A DNA stretch of 64,000 nt from Maricaulis sp017643475. Its GTDB lineage: Bacteria > Pseudomonadota > Alphaproteobacteria > Caulobacterales > Maricaulaceae. The notes beneath the pieces are model-generated. The model made no database searches, was not told the origin of the DNA, and saw only the letters and a list, made by a program, of their open reading frames with translations. Made by a program: the position numbers and the translations under genes. Location of the stretch: contig NZ_CP138920.1 in the NCBI RefSeq assembly GCF_047123815.1, positions 1,426,001 through 1,490,000 on the forward strand, given 5' to 3'. Positions 24,976 through 34,349 of this stretch are shown here, piece by piece. The first letter of the stretch is position 1; each line of letters begins with the position of its first letter.

Positions 24976-27120
24976 ATGCGAAATCCGTTGGAAAAGCGTC
25001 TGGGGCTCTATATCAGCTCCGCTGCTCTGATTTCTTTGATCGCCTCAATCCTCACGATCTATTTCTTTGTCGGTGCATTGAATCGCAATGCGCTGGAAAC
25101 GGATCAGAGACTACTTTCGGCAGGCGTTCGAGCGGCTTCCATCCAGAATGAAAACTGGGCCACCGACTACGGGTGGTGGGCCGACCTTCTCTATATCTTC
25201 CAAGCCGGAGATACGGGGATTCTCGCGGAGAGCATGGCCAGCCCGTTCGAGGATCACGGCTCCTTCGACTTCGTTGTCCTGACTCAGGAGAGCGAAGGGC
25301 AAACATACTCCTGGCATCGCGAGACGGGTTCAAAGGTTCGCAGCTCACTGCTGAGTGAGGAAACTCTTTCCCAGGTCCGCGCAGACCTGCTCGAGGCGCA
25401 GGCCAATGAACTCTGGCGCGCCACTCACATGGCCGAGCTGAATGGCCATATCTATCTGATGTCTGCGACCGCAATCGGTGAACACGAAGATCGCTCCATT
25501 CTGGACATCGCCACCGTACCGCTGATCATCATCGGCACGCGAATGGACAAGTATTTCTTCGATGAGCTTGGCGCGAACTACCTGCTAGAGAACATCGCTT
25601 TGACACCGTCGAGCCACCCCTCGGTCACGGGTTCGGTTCCGCTGGCGGACGCCCGGGGACACACAGTCGGCCACCTGGTGTGGAGCCCGTCCCTGCCGGG
25701 CATCGAGTCCTTGCGTTTTGCCCTCCTGCCGCTGATCGCCTATGTCGCGCTGTTTCTGGTCGCGTTCCAATTCCTGCGCCTGCACGTTCGCAAGCTCGGC
25801 CGTCGCGTCACCAATAATGAACGCCGGGCGCGCCTTGCGGCGCGCCGGGACAGCCTTTCCGGCCTCGCCAATCGCCAGGGCTTTACCGATTTCATCGAAA
25901 GTCCCACCGCCGAGGATGCTGCAGCAAGGGGCCAGGCCGCGATCATCTATATCGATCTCAACGGCTTCAAGGCGGTCAATGACAAGGCCGGTCACCATGC
26001 CGGTGATGCAGTCATCAGGGCCGTTGCCCAACGCTTCCGCTCGGTCATTCCAGCCGATGTTTTGCTGGCGCGGATCGGCGGGGACGAGTTTGCCTGCGTA
26101 ATGATTGGTGAAGAGGCGACAAGCGCTGCTCTCAATATCGCCCGTCGCCTTTCTGGCAGTCTTGATCACCCTGTCGAACACGATGGCCGTCTCTACGATA
26201 TCGGCGGGGCCATCGGCATTAGCTGGTCGACCGAACAAACGCCGAAGAGTTTTGACACCCTGATCGAGGAAGCAGACCTGGCCATGTATCGCGCCAAGGC
26301 CGAACAGCTTGACCAGCCGCTGACCTATGACAACAGCCTGGGCCTCGAACATAATCATCGCCGCAATATGGAAGCCGCGATCGAGGAAGGCCTCGCCAAC
26401 AAGGAGTTCTATGTCGCCTACCAGCCGATCATGGACGCCAACACGGACGAGGTCGTATCCGTCGAAGCGCTGCTGCGCTGGGAAAATGAAGAGCGCGGTG
26501 CTGTACCGCCGGATGTCTTCATCCCGGTCGCCGAACGCTCCAAATTGATCCAGAAGCTGGGCGATTTTGTCATCAGCACGTTGTGTGAGGATTTCGACGA
26601 AACCACGTCGCACACCATCTCGATCAACCTGTCTCCCGCGCAGCTCAATGCCGCCAATATCTGCCATCACTATGTCGACAAGCTGATGGATGCAGGCCTC
26701 AAGCCGAACCAGATCGAGATCGAACTGACAGAGGCCGTTCTGGTCGAGGATTTCGAGCGCGCGCGCGAGCGGCTGGTCTCCTTCTCCGAAGCCGGCTTCA
26801 AATTGAATCTGGACGATTTCGGAACCGGTTTCGCCGGCATGGGATATCTGCACCAGATCCCGTTCGACAAGATCAAGATCGACAAGAGTTTCGTCCGCTC
26901 GATCGGCAAGGGCGATGGCTCCAACAAAATGCTCCAGGCCATGTCCCTGCTTGGCGATGCGCTGAAAAAGGACCTCGTCGCCGAGGGAGTTGAAACCGAA
27001 AGCCAGGCCGCCATGCTCAAGCTTCTCGGCTTCCGCTTCATGCAAGGCTGGAACTTCGGTCGCCCAATGACAATCAGCGCCCTGCGTCAGCATCTGGAAA
27101 ACCACCGCCGCGCAGCCTGA
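24976..27120 (+). CDS. CHASE4-GGDEF-EAL cyclic-di-GMP signalling protein
   Basis: From ATG 24976 (GGGAAG ribosome site) the protein has 714 residues: a membrane segment (about 10-35), a periplasmic CHASE4-like sensor with ATDYGWWADLLYIF, a second membrane segment (about 240-262), a GGDEF domain (RIGGDEFACVM), and an EAL domain starting near residue 465 with VEALLRWENE, DDFGTGFAGMGYL and KIDKSFVRSI. Both active-site signatures are intact, so it could make and degrade cyclic-di-GMP. It follows cfa after 120 bases without an evident terminator, but probably has its own promoter. Confidence 0.9.
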   Translation: MRNPLEKRLGLYISSAALISLIASILTIYFFVGALNRNALETDQRLLSAGVRAASIQNENWATDYGWWADLLYIFQAGDTGILAESMASPFEDHGSFDFVVLTQESEGQTYSWHRETGSKVRSSLLSEETLSQVRADLLEAQANELWRATHMAELNGHIYLMSATAIGEHEDRSILDIATVPLIIIGTRMDKYFFDELGANYLLENIALTPSSHPSVTGSVPLADARGHTVGHLVWSPSLPGIESLRFALLPLIAYVALFLVAFQFLRLHVRKLGRRVTNNERRARLAARRDSLSGLANRQGFTDFIESPTAEDAAARGQAAIIYIDLNGFKAVNDKAGHHAGDAVIRAVAQRFRSVIPADVLLARIGGDEFACVMIGEEATSAALNIARRLSGSLDHPVEHDGRLYDIGGAIGISWSTEQTPKSFDTLIEEADLAMYRAKAEQLDQPLTYDNSLGLEHNHRRNMEAAIEEGLANKEFYVAYQPIMDANTDEVVSVEALLRWENEERGAVPPDVFIPVAERSKLIQKLGDFVISTLCEDFDETTSHTISINLSPAQLNAANICHHYVDKLMDAGLKPNQIEIELTEAVLVEDFERARERLVSFSEAGFKLNLDDFGTGFAGMGYLHQIPFDKIKIDKSFVRSIGKGDGSNKMLQAMSLLGDALKKDLVAEGVETESQAAMLKLLGFRFMQGWNFGRPMTISALRQHLENHRRAA

Positions 27121-27222
27121 TCCGGTCAGGCGCGGTAAATTGAAGCTGCGCGCAAAGGGCACATTTATATTGGGGTCGAAAAACGAGTAGCGTGCACCTG
27201 AACTGCTCAGGAATGCGCCGAC

Positions 27223-28539
27223 ATGACCCCTCGTTTTCTGCCAAATTACGCACTCGAAAGCGTGCCTCGCTATACCTCCTACCCGCCTGCCAAAGGCTTT
27301 GGCGAAGTGGATGGTGAGCCGCTGTGGGCCAGCTGGATGCAGGCGCTTCCCGCAGCTCCGAAAATCTCGCTCTACCTCCACATCCCCTTTTGCAAGACGA
27401 TGTGCTAGTATTGCGGCTGCAACACCACCATTCCCAACAAGTCGGAGCGAATCGAACGTTATCTGGACGCACTGAAAGACGAGATACGCCATCGGGCCGC
27501 GTCGCTGCCGGCAGATGCACAGATCCACCATATCCATTTCGGAGGCGGTTCACCGGACATGCTGAGCCCGGACCAGTTCAGCGACCTCATGCAGGAAATC
27601 CGCGATGCCTTCCCCCTGGCAACCGACGCCGAGATTGCCGCCGAGCTTGACCCGCGCGGGGTAACCCGGGCACTGGCAACGCGATTGGGCGAGCTGGGCT
27701 TCAATCGCGCCAGCCTGGGAGTCGAGGACCTATCCGACGAGGTTCAGAAACTCATCCACCGCATCCAGCCGCTGAGTGTTGTCCGCCAGGCCGTCCAGAA
27801 TTTGCGCGAGGCTGGCATCGCCGCGATCAATACTGACATCATGTATGGCCTGCCTGCCCAGACGGTCGACCGTGTCGAGATGACCGCGCATGCGGTCGCA
27901 GAGCTGTCGCCCGACCGCATTGCCGTGTTCGGATATGCGCACGTGCCCTGGTTCAAGAAACACCAGAAAGCCATTCCGGAAGATCGCTTGCCCGGTGCAC
28001 GGGAGCGCTTCGAACAGATGCTCGCAGCCTCGTCGGTGCTGGAAAGCCATGGCTATCAACCCGTCGGCTTCGACCATTTCGCCAAGCCCGACGACTCGAT
28101 GGCGATACGCACTCGTGAAGGCCGGTTATGCCGGAACTTCCAGGGCTATACGGATGATGATTACGAGGTGCTGACGGGGCTGGGCGCCTCCTCGATCAGC
28201 GAGGCCCCTGGCGGCTATCTGCAAAACCAGCCGGATCCCGCCCGCTACGCGGATACCCGAGAAGAGGGACGCTCCAGCTTTGTGCGCGGCCTGCAACGTG
28301 ACGCCGGCGACCGCCGGATCGCTGCCCGCATCGAGCGATTGATGTGCGATTTCGAACTTCCGCTGGACCCCAGAATCGATCTCGATGCGATCGCCGACAT
28401 GCAAGCCGATGGTCTGGTCCTCGTCGAGGATCAGCGCCTTCAGGTGCCGCAACAGGGTCGTCCCTATGCGCGCAACCTGGCTGCGCGGATCGATCCCAAC
28501 TTCATCGTGCGGGAGGAACAGCACAGCCGCGCGATCTGA
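27223..28539 (+). pseudogene. hemN: Oxygen-independent coproporphyrinogen III dehydrogenase with in-frame amber codon
   Basis: HemN is a radical SAM enzyme of heme synthesis. Across the stop, the frame codes for a 438-residue protein of normal HemN size: RYTSYPPAKGF, HIPFCKTMC, then TAG at 27406-27408, then YCGCNTTIPNKSER. It continues through HHIHFGGGSPDMLSPDQ, SLGVEDLSDEVQ and NTDIMYGLPAQT to a HemN C-terminal domain. The TAG falls inside the iron-sulfur cluster motif CxxxCxxC (Cys57, Cys61, Cys64), at a residue that is commonly Trp or Tyr in this family. One base, TGG to TAG, explains it. A start at the ATG at 27559 would lack the cluster, so a functional truncated form is unlikely. A separate aerobic hemF would have to cover the step if the stop is real. 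Confidence 0.85.
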
Positions 28540-28672
28540 TCTGCAGCTGCGTTTTCCATTCCGGCCAATCTGTGCTAATGCCCGCGCGCTGCCTGCGGGG
28601 CAGACCATGAAAGCTGCGACGGGCAAGATGCAGCCAGGGGCGCGAGATGCGCCGGATCGGATTGACCAGACA

Positions 28673-30958
28673 ATGACCAATAACGCGAATATCGTGCCGT
28701 CGCTGGCGCGCGCGCTCGATATCAAGGGCTATGAAGAGCTCACCGAAGTCCAGAGCGCTGTGCTGACCGACGAGGCTGCCGGGCGGGACATGTTGGTGTC
28801 TGCCCAGACGGGTTCGGGCAAGACGGTCGCCTTTGGCCTGGCCATGGCACCGGAACTGCTGGGCGACAAGGATCAGTTCGATTTCGCCGGTTCACCGCTG
28901 GCCCTGGTAATCGCCCCGACGCGTGAGCTGGCCCTGCAGGTCCAGCGCGAACTGCAATGGCTGTACGGCGAAGCCAAGGCCCGCATTGCCTCCTGTGTCG
29001 GTGGCATGGATCCGCGCTCTGAACGCAAGGCACTGGAGCGTGGCTGCCACATCGTAGTCGGCACACCGGGGCGTCTGCGCGATCACATCGAGCGCGGCGC
29101 ACTGGACCTTTCCGATGCCCGTGCTGTGGTCCTCGACGAAGCTGACGAGATGCTCGATTTCGGCTTCGAGGAAGACCTGGAATTCATCCTCAACCAGTCT
29201 CCCGATGGCCGCCGGACCCTGCTTTTCTCGGCCACCGTCCCGCACGGCATCGCCCGTCTTGCCAAGAAGTACCAGAACGACGCCATGCGTCTGGAAACCG
29301 CTGGCGAGAAGGAACAGCACGGCGACATTTCCTACCAGGTGATGACGGTCCAGGCGCCCGATCGCGAGAACGCCATCGTCAACATCCTGCGCTTCAACGA
29401 CGCCCAGCGTGCCATCGTTTTCTGCGCGACACGCGAAGGTGTCAGTCGTCTGGCCAGCAAGCTGGGTAATCGCGGATTTTCCGCTGTCGCCCTGTCTGGT
29501 GAGCTAAGCCAGAAAGAGCGCAGCCACGCCCTTCAGGCCATGCGTGACGGCCGGGCGCGGGTGTGTATCGCCACCGATGTTGCCGCGCGGGGCATCGACC
29601 TGCCGGGCCTTGAACTGGTGATCCACGCAGATCTGCCGACCAATGCCGAAACGCTGAAACACCGCTCCGGTCGCACCGGACGCGCGGGCAACAAAGGCAT
29701 TTGCGCCCTGATCGTACCGTACAGCCGGACCGGTCGCGCACGCGCCCTGCTGCGCAATGGCGGCATCGAAGCCGACTGGATCGCACCGCCGAGTGCCGAG
29801 GCCATCCTGGAAAAGGATCGCGCACGTATCCTGGCGGATGCCGCCCTGACCGACGAGGTCGAGCCTGAACTACTCGAGGATGCCAAACAGCTGCTTGAGA
29901 GCTTCGGCGCCGAACAGATCGCTGCCGCCTTCATCCGCTCGCAGATGAAGGGCATGCCGGCTCCCGAAGAGCTGATGGCTGCGCCGCAGCCCAAGACCAA
30001 GTCCGAACGCGATAACTTCCAGCACGGCGGCTGGTTCAAGCTGAACACCGGTCGCAAGCATGGCGCGGAACCGCGCTGGCTGTTGCCGCTGGTCTGCCGC
30101 GCCGGTGATGTCACCAAGCGCGAAATCGGCTCGATCCGTATTCGTGAGGAAGACAGCTGGGTCGAGATTTCCGCCAAGGGTCTGGACCAGTTCAAGGCTG
30201 GTCTGGAAGCCTCTGGCGGCGGCGAAAAGAACGTCCGCATCGTGCAGACCGATGAAGAGCCTCCGGCGCGCGAGAAGCGCCCCTTCCAGGAGCGCCCGCG
30301 CCGGGACCGCGACGGTGATGGCGAACGCCGCGAGCGCGGCGACCGTCCGCATCGCGAGAACCGGGACCGCGGCGAACGCGGAAGCCGGGATCGCGATGAT
30401 CGCCGGCCGGACAATCGCGACCGCAAGGACTGGAATGATCGTCCGCGCCGCCCGCGCGACGAGGAGCGCTCCTTCGACAAGCCCCGCAAGCCACGCCCTC
30501 CCAGGGATGACCGCCCGCGTGACAAAGATCGTGGCGAACGCCGTCCCGCCGACGAAAATGTCTCGCTGGATGAGCTGCTGGGTGACCAGGATAATCGTCC
30601 GGCCTGGAAGGACCGCGACAACCGCAAGCCACGCCGCGACAACCGTCCGACCGACGGCAAGAAACGAGACTTCAAACGCCGCGATGATCGTGAGTTCAAC
30701 TCGGATGACCGTTCCGATGAGCCGCGTCGCAAGATGAAGGATCCGCGCACACCCAAAGGGAAGAAGCCCTTCGGCGCCAAGGGCGGATCAAAAGGTCCGA
30801 CCGGCGGATTCAAGAAAAAGCGTGATTTCCGCGATGGAGCCCCCGGACCCGAAGATCGTCCGCGCCGACGCTCCACGACCAGCTCCGGCAAGCCGGGAGC
30901 AAAAGGCGGGCCCAAGGGTGCCAGCCTCCGCAAGGCCCCGCGCAAACCGCGCAGCTAA
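28673..30958 (+). CDS. DEAD-box RNA helicase with DbpA-type RNA-binding domain and charged tail
   Basis: Starting from ATG 28673, 761 residues. Helicase core: AQTGSGKT, PTRELALQVQ, VLDEADEMLDFGF, SAT, VFCATREGV, and HRSGRTGRAG. A DbpA-like RNA-binding domain at about 450-525 (WFKLNTGRKHGAEPRWLLP, IGSIRIREEDSWVEI) follows. The last 230 residues are low complexity, rich in Arg, Asp, Lys, Pro and Gly with many RDR/DRP repeats. The combination resembles DeaD/CsdA-type helicases that remodel rRNA and mRNA, with a disordered tail for RNA contacts. Upstream ATGs in frame (28606, 28630) would add 14-22 residues that look unrelated to the family. Confidence 0.88.
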   Translation: MTNNANIVPSLARALDIKGYEELTEVQSAVLTDEAAGRDMLVSAQTGSGKTVAFGLAMAPELLGDKDQFDFAGSPLALVIAPTRELALQVQRELQWLYGEAKARIASCVGGMDPRSERKALERGCHIVVGTPGRLRDHIERGALDLSDARAVVLDEADEMLDFGFEEDLEFILNQSPDGRRTLLFSATVPHGIARLAKKYQNDAMRLETAGEKEQHGDISYQVMTVQAPDRENAIVNILRFNDAQRAIVFCATREGVSRLASKLGNRGFSAVALSGELSQKERSHALQAMRDGRARVCIATDVAARGIDLPGLELVIHADLPTNAETLKHRSGRTGRAGNKGICALIVPYSRTGRARALLRNGGIEADWIAPPSAEAILEKDRARILADAALTDEVEPELLEDAKQLLESFGAEQIAAAFIRSQMKGMPAPEELMAAPQPKTKSERDNFQHGGWFKLNTGRKHGAEPRWLLPLVCRAGDVTKREIGSIRIREEDSWVEISAKGLDQFKAGLEASGGGEKNVRIVQTDEEPPAREKRPFQERPRRDRDGDGERRERGDRPHRENRDRGERGSRDRDDRRPDNRDRKDWNDRPRRPRDEERSFDKPRKPRPPRDDRPRDKDRGERRPADENVSLDELLGDQDNRPAWKDRDNRKPRRDNRPTDGKKRDFKRRDDREFNSDDRSDEPRRKMKDPRTPKGKKPFGAKGGSKGPTGGFKKKRDFRDGAPGPEDRPRRRSTTSSGKPGAKGGPKGASLRKAPRKPRS

Positions 30959-30966
30959 CGCTTCAA

Positions 30967-30991
30967 CAGGAACCGGTCATGCCGGTTCCTG
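30967..30991. terminator. Hairpin between convergent genes
   Basis: A perfect 10-bp stem (CAGGAACCGG and its complement, loop TCATG) lies between the helicase stop and the convergent DsbA-like gene, whose stop codon is in the loop. Neither side has a T run, so it may stall transcription or protect 3' ends rather than be a classic terminator. Confidence 0.5.
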
Positions 30992-32086
30992 TCCCGCCTC
31001 CTCGGCGAGCCACTCACCGACCTGCCACAGCCGGTCCTGACCGAAACACATGCGTGTGCCGACTCGGAAGGACGGCACGCCCCAATGGCCACCGGCGAAC
31101 ATGTCCTGGCGATTGGTCTCAACCACTTCGCGCCAATCCTGGGTCGCGATGACCGCTTCGGCGTGTTTCCAGTCGATGCCCGCGCGCTTGCAGATCTTGT
31201 AGAACCTGGCCGGTCTGGACGCATCCAGGCCCTCGCTCCACACACCGCGCATGAAGCTCTGGACAAACACCTCACCGCGACCGGCATTGATCTCGTCGAC
31301 CAGGATGGCGAGCCCGTTTTCGACCCCTTTGCCCAGCGGATCACAGATGTTGCCGAATTCGAGCCCGAAACGTTCGGCCTCCCTCGCGCAGTCGCGCACA
31401 ATGTAGAAACGTTTCTCCCGTGGCACGGGCAAGGCGCGCATGACCATCGGCAAGACGGGACGCAGCTTGATTTCAGCGCCCCAGCGACGGGCAAGATCGA
31501 ACACGCGCATCAGGGCGATATAGCTGTAGGGACTGCGCAGCGAGAAGAACATCTCGAAGCTGCCACCGGTCCTCGCACCTGTCTCCGCAGGCGGCTCGAA
31601 CAGCGCCTGCCCGCGCACCGCCCCAAGCCGGCGCTCCAGGTGCACCAGACGGTCGACACCCCAGTACCACTCGCCTTCAAACCAGATCATTCCGGATGCG
31701 TAATGACCCAGCTTGTGACGCAAGACCGTGCCTGCTTCCACTTCGCCTTCGACATCGCTCACTACACCTTTCACTCCGGCCAGACCGTGAACGTCGGCCA
31801 GCGCCTGGGCATCCAGATCGGACCAATCCCTGAGCAGCTCGGGTTCCGGCGCAGCGGACTTTTCCGGTGCACCGACCCGGTGTTTCACAACATCAAGCCC
31901 ATAGGTCTCCTGAAGTTTGGGCAAGGCCTGCACCAGCAATTCTGAATAGGGCTCACCCGGCTCCAGAAACGCGTGCAACGTCGCCGCCTTGCCGCCAAGC
32001 CTGCGCCCCAGCAGGTGCCACAGGCGCACGGTATTGCGCAGGGTCGAACTGGTCAGGACCTGCGGCGCGAGGGTTTTCAGACTCAT
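30977..32086 (-). CDS. DsbA/HCCA-isomerase-like thioredoxin-fold protein
   Basis: The 369 residues seem to hold two halves. The N-terminal half (about 20-160) has ATLHAFLEPGEPYSELLVQALP and is poorly defined. The C-terminal half (about 172-360) has MFFSLRSPYSYIALMRVFDLA, KRFYIVRDCAREAERFG and HWGVPSFRVGTRMCFGQDRLWQV, as in the 2-hydroxychromene-2-carboxylate isomerase branch of the DsbA family. The CxxC motif of true DsbA is missing. These proteins are often glutathione-dependent. The reaction cannot be named. The start overlaps the end of the next upstream gene by four bases. Confidence 0.75.
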   Translation of the reverse strand: MSLKTLAPQVLTSSTLRNTVRLWHLLGRRLGGKAATLHAFLEPGEPYSELLVQALPKLQETYGLDVVKHRVGAPEKSAAPEPELLRDWSDLDAQALADVHGLAGVKGVVSDVEGEVEAGTVLRHKLGHYASGMIWFEGEWYWGVDRLVHLERRLGAVRGQALFEPPAETGARTGGSFEMFFSLRSPYSYIALMRVFDLARRWGAEIKLRPVLPMVMRALPVPREKRFYIVRDCAREAERFGLEFGNICDPLGKGVENGLAILVDEINAGRGEVFVQSFMRGVWSEGLDASRPARFYKICKRAGIDWKHAEAVIATQDWREVVETNRQDMFAGGHWGVPSFRVGTRMCFGQDRLWQVGEWLAEEAGQEPA

Positions 32087-32508
32087 GCGATTGCCGTGTC
32101 CTCACCAAAACACGGGATGAGGAGCTGGCCTTCCAGACCCGCCTTGCGGTGAACGGCAATCTCCTGGAATTGAGGTGTCATCGAGATGTCGATCAGGGTT
32201 TTGATGGATGGATAGGTTATAATCGCGACCATATCCCAGGGCATTTCCACCTCACCGACCAGCAATGCGGAGGGCACAGAGGAAAACTTCAGACTACCAC
32301 CGGCCTTCATCACCATTTCAACCATCGGAGCGCCATACCGATGCAGATAGGCATCGCGCCCGGGCATGTCCGCGTCCCGCCCGTCCTCATAGGCAGCGAA
32401 TTCGCGGAATTTCAGCAGGTTGAGCATGTGGACTTCGCCGCTCTTGCCCGTCGCCAGGATCGCGTTGAGCTGCGCCTCTGTCGGCTCCAGCGCGTGTTCG
32501 ATCTTCAT
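32083..32508 (-). CDS. DUF1330-like small protein
   Basis: Starting from ATG 32508 (GGGGGAG ribosome site), 141 residues. The segments VHMLNLLKFRE, YLHRYGAPMVEMVMKAGG and WDMVAIITYPSIKTLIDI are like those of DUF1330/ferredoxin-like alpha+beta barrel proteins of about 100-140 residues, small enzymes or binding proteins of unknown substrate. It overlaps the downstream DsbA-like gene (ATGA), forming a two-gene operon. Confidence 0.7.
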   Translation of the reverse strand: MKIEHALEPTEAQLNAILATGKSGEVHMLNLLKFREFAAYEDGRDADMPGRDAYLHRYGAPMVEMVMKAGGSLKFSSVPSALLVGEVEMPWDMVAIITYPSIKTLIDISMTPQFQEIAVHRKAGLEGQLLIPCFGEDTAIA

Positions 32509-32617
32509 CAAGCTCTCCCCCGGTTTTGATCGGAACACCGTAGGCCGGGTAAACAGTGTTTGCCAAGCGATGCGCAATTGATCCAAATTCCCGCAGAAGG
32601 AATGTTTTGAGGGCTTC

Positions 32618-33922
32618 ATGACTAAGATCAATCTGGGCGATCCGCTCACCCTGCCCTGCGGCGCCACCCTGCCGAACCGTCTGTGCAAATCCGCGATGAC
32701 GGAAGGCCTGGCCGATGATCACAATCGCGCCACCGACAAACACGCCCGGCTGTACGAGGCCTGGGCGGAAGGTGGGCTGGGCCTCTCTGTCACCGGCAAT
32801 GTCATGGTCGACAAGCGCTATCTCGAGCGCGCCGCCAATATCGTCATCGATGGGGAGCAATCCGACGAACAGATGCACGGTCTCAGCAAGATGGCCGAGG
32901 CCGGACGCTCCGGAGGCGGGCATATCTGGATGCAGATCTCCCATGCCGGCCGCCAGTCACCCAAGGCCATCGCCACCGAGCCGGTCGCTCCTTCCGCCAT
33001 CGGCGAAGTTGCTTTGCCCGGTGGGCTTTTCGCCAAGCCACGCGCCCTGACCACGGATGAGATCAAGGATGTCATCGCCCGTTTCGCGCACACCGCCAGC
33101 GTCGCCAAAACCGCCGGGTTTACAGGGGTCCAGGTTCACTCGGCGCACGGCTATCTGTTGTCGGAATTCCTCAACCCGCTGATCAATCAACGCGAGGATG
33201 AATGGGGCGGTTCGCTGGAAAACCGGGCCCGCCTGTTGCTGGAGATCATTGCCGCCGTCCGCGCAGCGGTCGGATCGGACTATCCGATCGGGGTCAAACT
33301 CAACTCCTCTGACTTCCAGAAGGGCGGCTTTGCGCTGGATGAATGCATCAGCGTTGTCGGCATGCTGGAACAGGCCGGCGTTGATCTGGTCGAGATTTCC
33401 GGCGGCAATTACGAACAGCCCGCCCTGCTTGGCATTGAAGGCCTGGAACCGGTCTACAAGGACGAGACGGCGGTGAAGGCGTCAACGCGCGCCCGCGAAG
33501 CCTATTTCCTGAACTATGCGACCGCGATCCGTAAGAACTGTAATATCCCGCTGATGGTCACCGGTGGCTTCCGCTCCCGCGAGGCCATGCTGGCGGCCCT
33601 CAATGAAGACGACATCCAGGTCATCGGCCTGGCGCGACCGCTCTGCGTTGATACGGACCTGCCGGAGCGTCTGATCGAAGGGTCACTCGACCGGCTGACA
33701 TCCTGGGAAGACTCGCTGGCGCTGGGCCCGGGTATTTTCGGGCCCGAAAGCTCGAATCCCACGCTGCGGGCCATGAACGGTTTCGCCAACATGGCCTTCT
33801 TCTATCGCAACATCCTGCGCCTCGGCGAAGGACGCCCGACCAAACACAGGATGAACATGCTCTTCGCCTTCCTCGCCCACCACATGCAGGACGGCAAGGA
33901 CGCGAAAAACCTCAAACGCTAG
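32618..33922 (+). CDS. NADH:flavin oxidoreductase of the Old Yellow Enzyme family
   Basis: The 434-residue protein is an FMN-binding TIM barrel: LPNRLCKSAMTEGLAD at the start, WMQISHAGRQSPKA, GVQVHSAHGYLLSEFLNPLINQR, DEWGGSLENRARLL and VTGGFRSREAML. It likely reduces activated alkenes with NAD(P)H. It lacks the extra iron-sulfur and pyridine-nucleotide domains of dienoyl-CoA reductase, so it needs external NAD(P)H only. It is divergent from the DUF1330-like gene, with a 109-base intergenic region. Confidence 0.88.
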   Translation: MTKINLGDPLTLPCGATLPNRLCKSAMTEGLADDHNRATDKHARLYEAWAEGGLGLSVTGNVMVDKRYLERAANIVIDGEQSDEQMHGLSKMAEAGRSGGGHIWMQISHAGRQSPKAIATEPVAPSAIGEVALPGGLFAKPRALTTDEIKDVIARFAHTASVAKTAGFTGVQVHSAHGYLLSEFLNPLINQREDEWGGSLENRARLLLEIIAAVRAAVGSDYPIGVKLNSSDFQKGGFALDECISVVGMLEQAGVDLVEISGGNYEQPALLGIEGLEPVYKDETAVKASTRAREAYFLNYATAIRKNCNIPLMVTGGFRSREAMLAALNEDDIQVIGLARPLCVDTDLPERLIEGSLDRLTSWEDSLALGPGIFGPESSNPTLRAMNGFANMAFFYRNILRLGEGRPTKHRMNMLFAFLAHHMQDGKDAKNLKR

Positions 33923-34347
33923 GGTCGGGGTGTGAAGCGGCGGATCGAACCGGAAAAGCTCATCACCGGACGATCTTCGGAATAGATCATGCCGCGCACG
34001 AATATGGTGGACTTGCCCATGCGGGTGACCTCGCCACGGCTGGTCACCAGCGCGCCTTCCGGTGCGCCATCTAGGAATTCGGAGTTGAAGGTCATTGTGA
34101 CGCCCATGCTCCCGTCCTCGAAGGCATCCCAGGCGATGGAGAACAGCATGAAGTCGGCAAAGCTCATCAGGCAGCCGCCATGCACCACACCGCCTGCATT
34201 CATGTGTTTACGTTCAGCGCGAAAGGCACCGATCACGCCCTCTTCGTCGACCGTGCGGTAAAACGGACCGACATGACTCTCAAACGGCTCTTCAGGCCAG
34301 TATTGCCAGCCCTTGAACTCGCCCTCTGTCTGGATTTGCGGGGTCAC
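33919..34347 (-). CDS. PaaI-type hotdog thioesterase
   Basis: The 142 residues form a single hotdog domain with MNAGGVVHGGCLMSFADFM (the HGG substrate-binding turn), GVTMTFNSEFLDGAPEG, and GEVTRMGKSTIFVRG. It likely hydrolyses an acyl- or aryl-CoA. It ends overlapping the Old Yellow Enzyme stop by four bases in convergent orientation and follows tesB by two bases. Confidence 0.85.
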   Translation of the reverse strand: MTPQIQTEGEFKGWQYWPEEPFESHVGPFYRTVDEEGVIGAFRAERKHMNAGGVVHGGCLMSFADFMLFSIAWDAFEDGSMGVTMTFNSEFLDGAPEGALVTSRGEVTRMGKSTIFVRGMIYSEDRPVMSFSGSIRRFTPRP

Positions 34348-34349
34348 AC

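Noticed and set aside
27406..27408. TAG as a pyrrolysine or other recoded codon in hemN
   Set aside because: No pyl genes or recoding structure is seen, and the family uses an aromatic residue here that is one base away (TGG).
25585..27537. Minus-strand frame of 650 codons opposite the GGDEF-EAL gene
   Set aside because: The plus strand has intact GGDEF and EAL motifs; the antisense product has no recognisable domain.
29533..30945. Minus-strand frame of 470 codons opposite the helicase
   Set aside because: It is a Ser/Arg-rich translation of the charged helicase tail and arises from composition.
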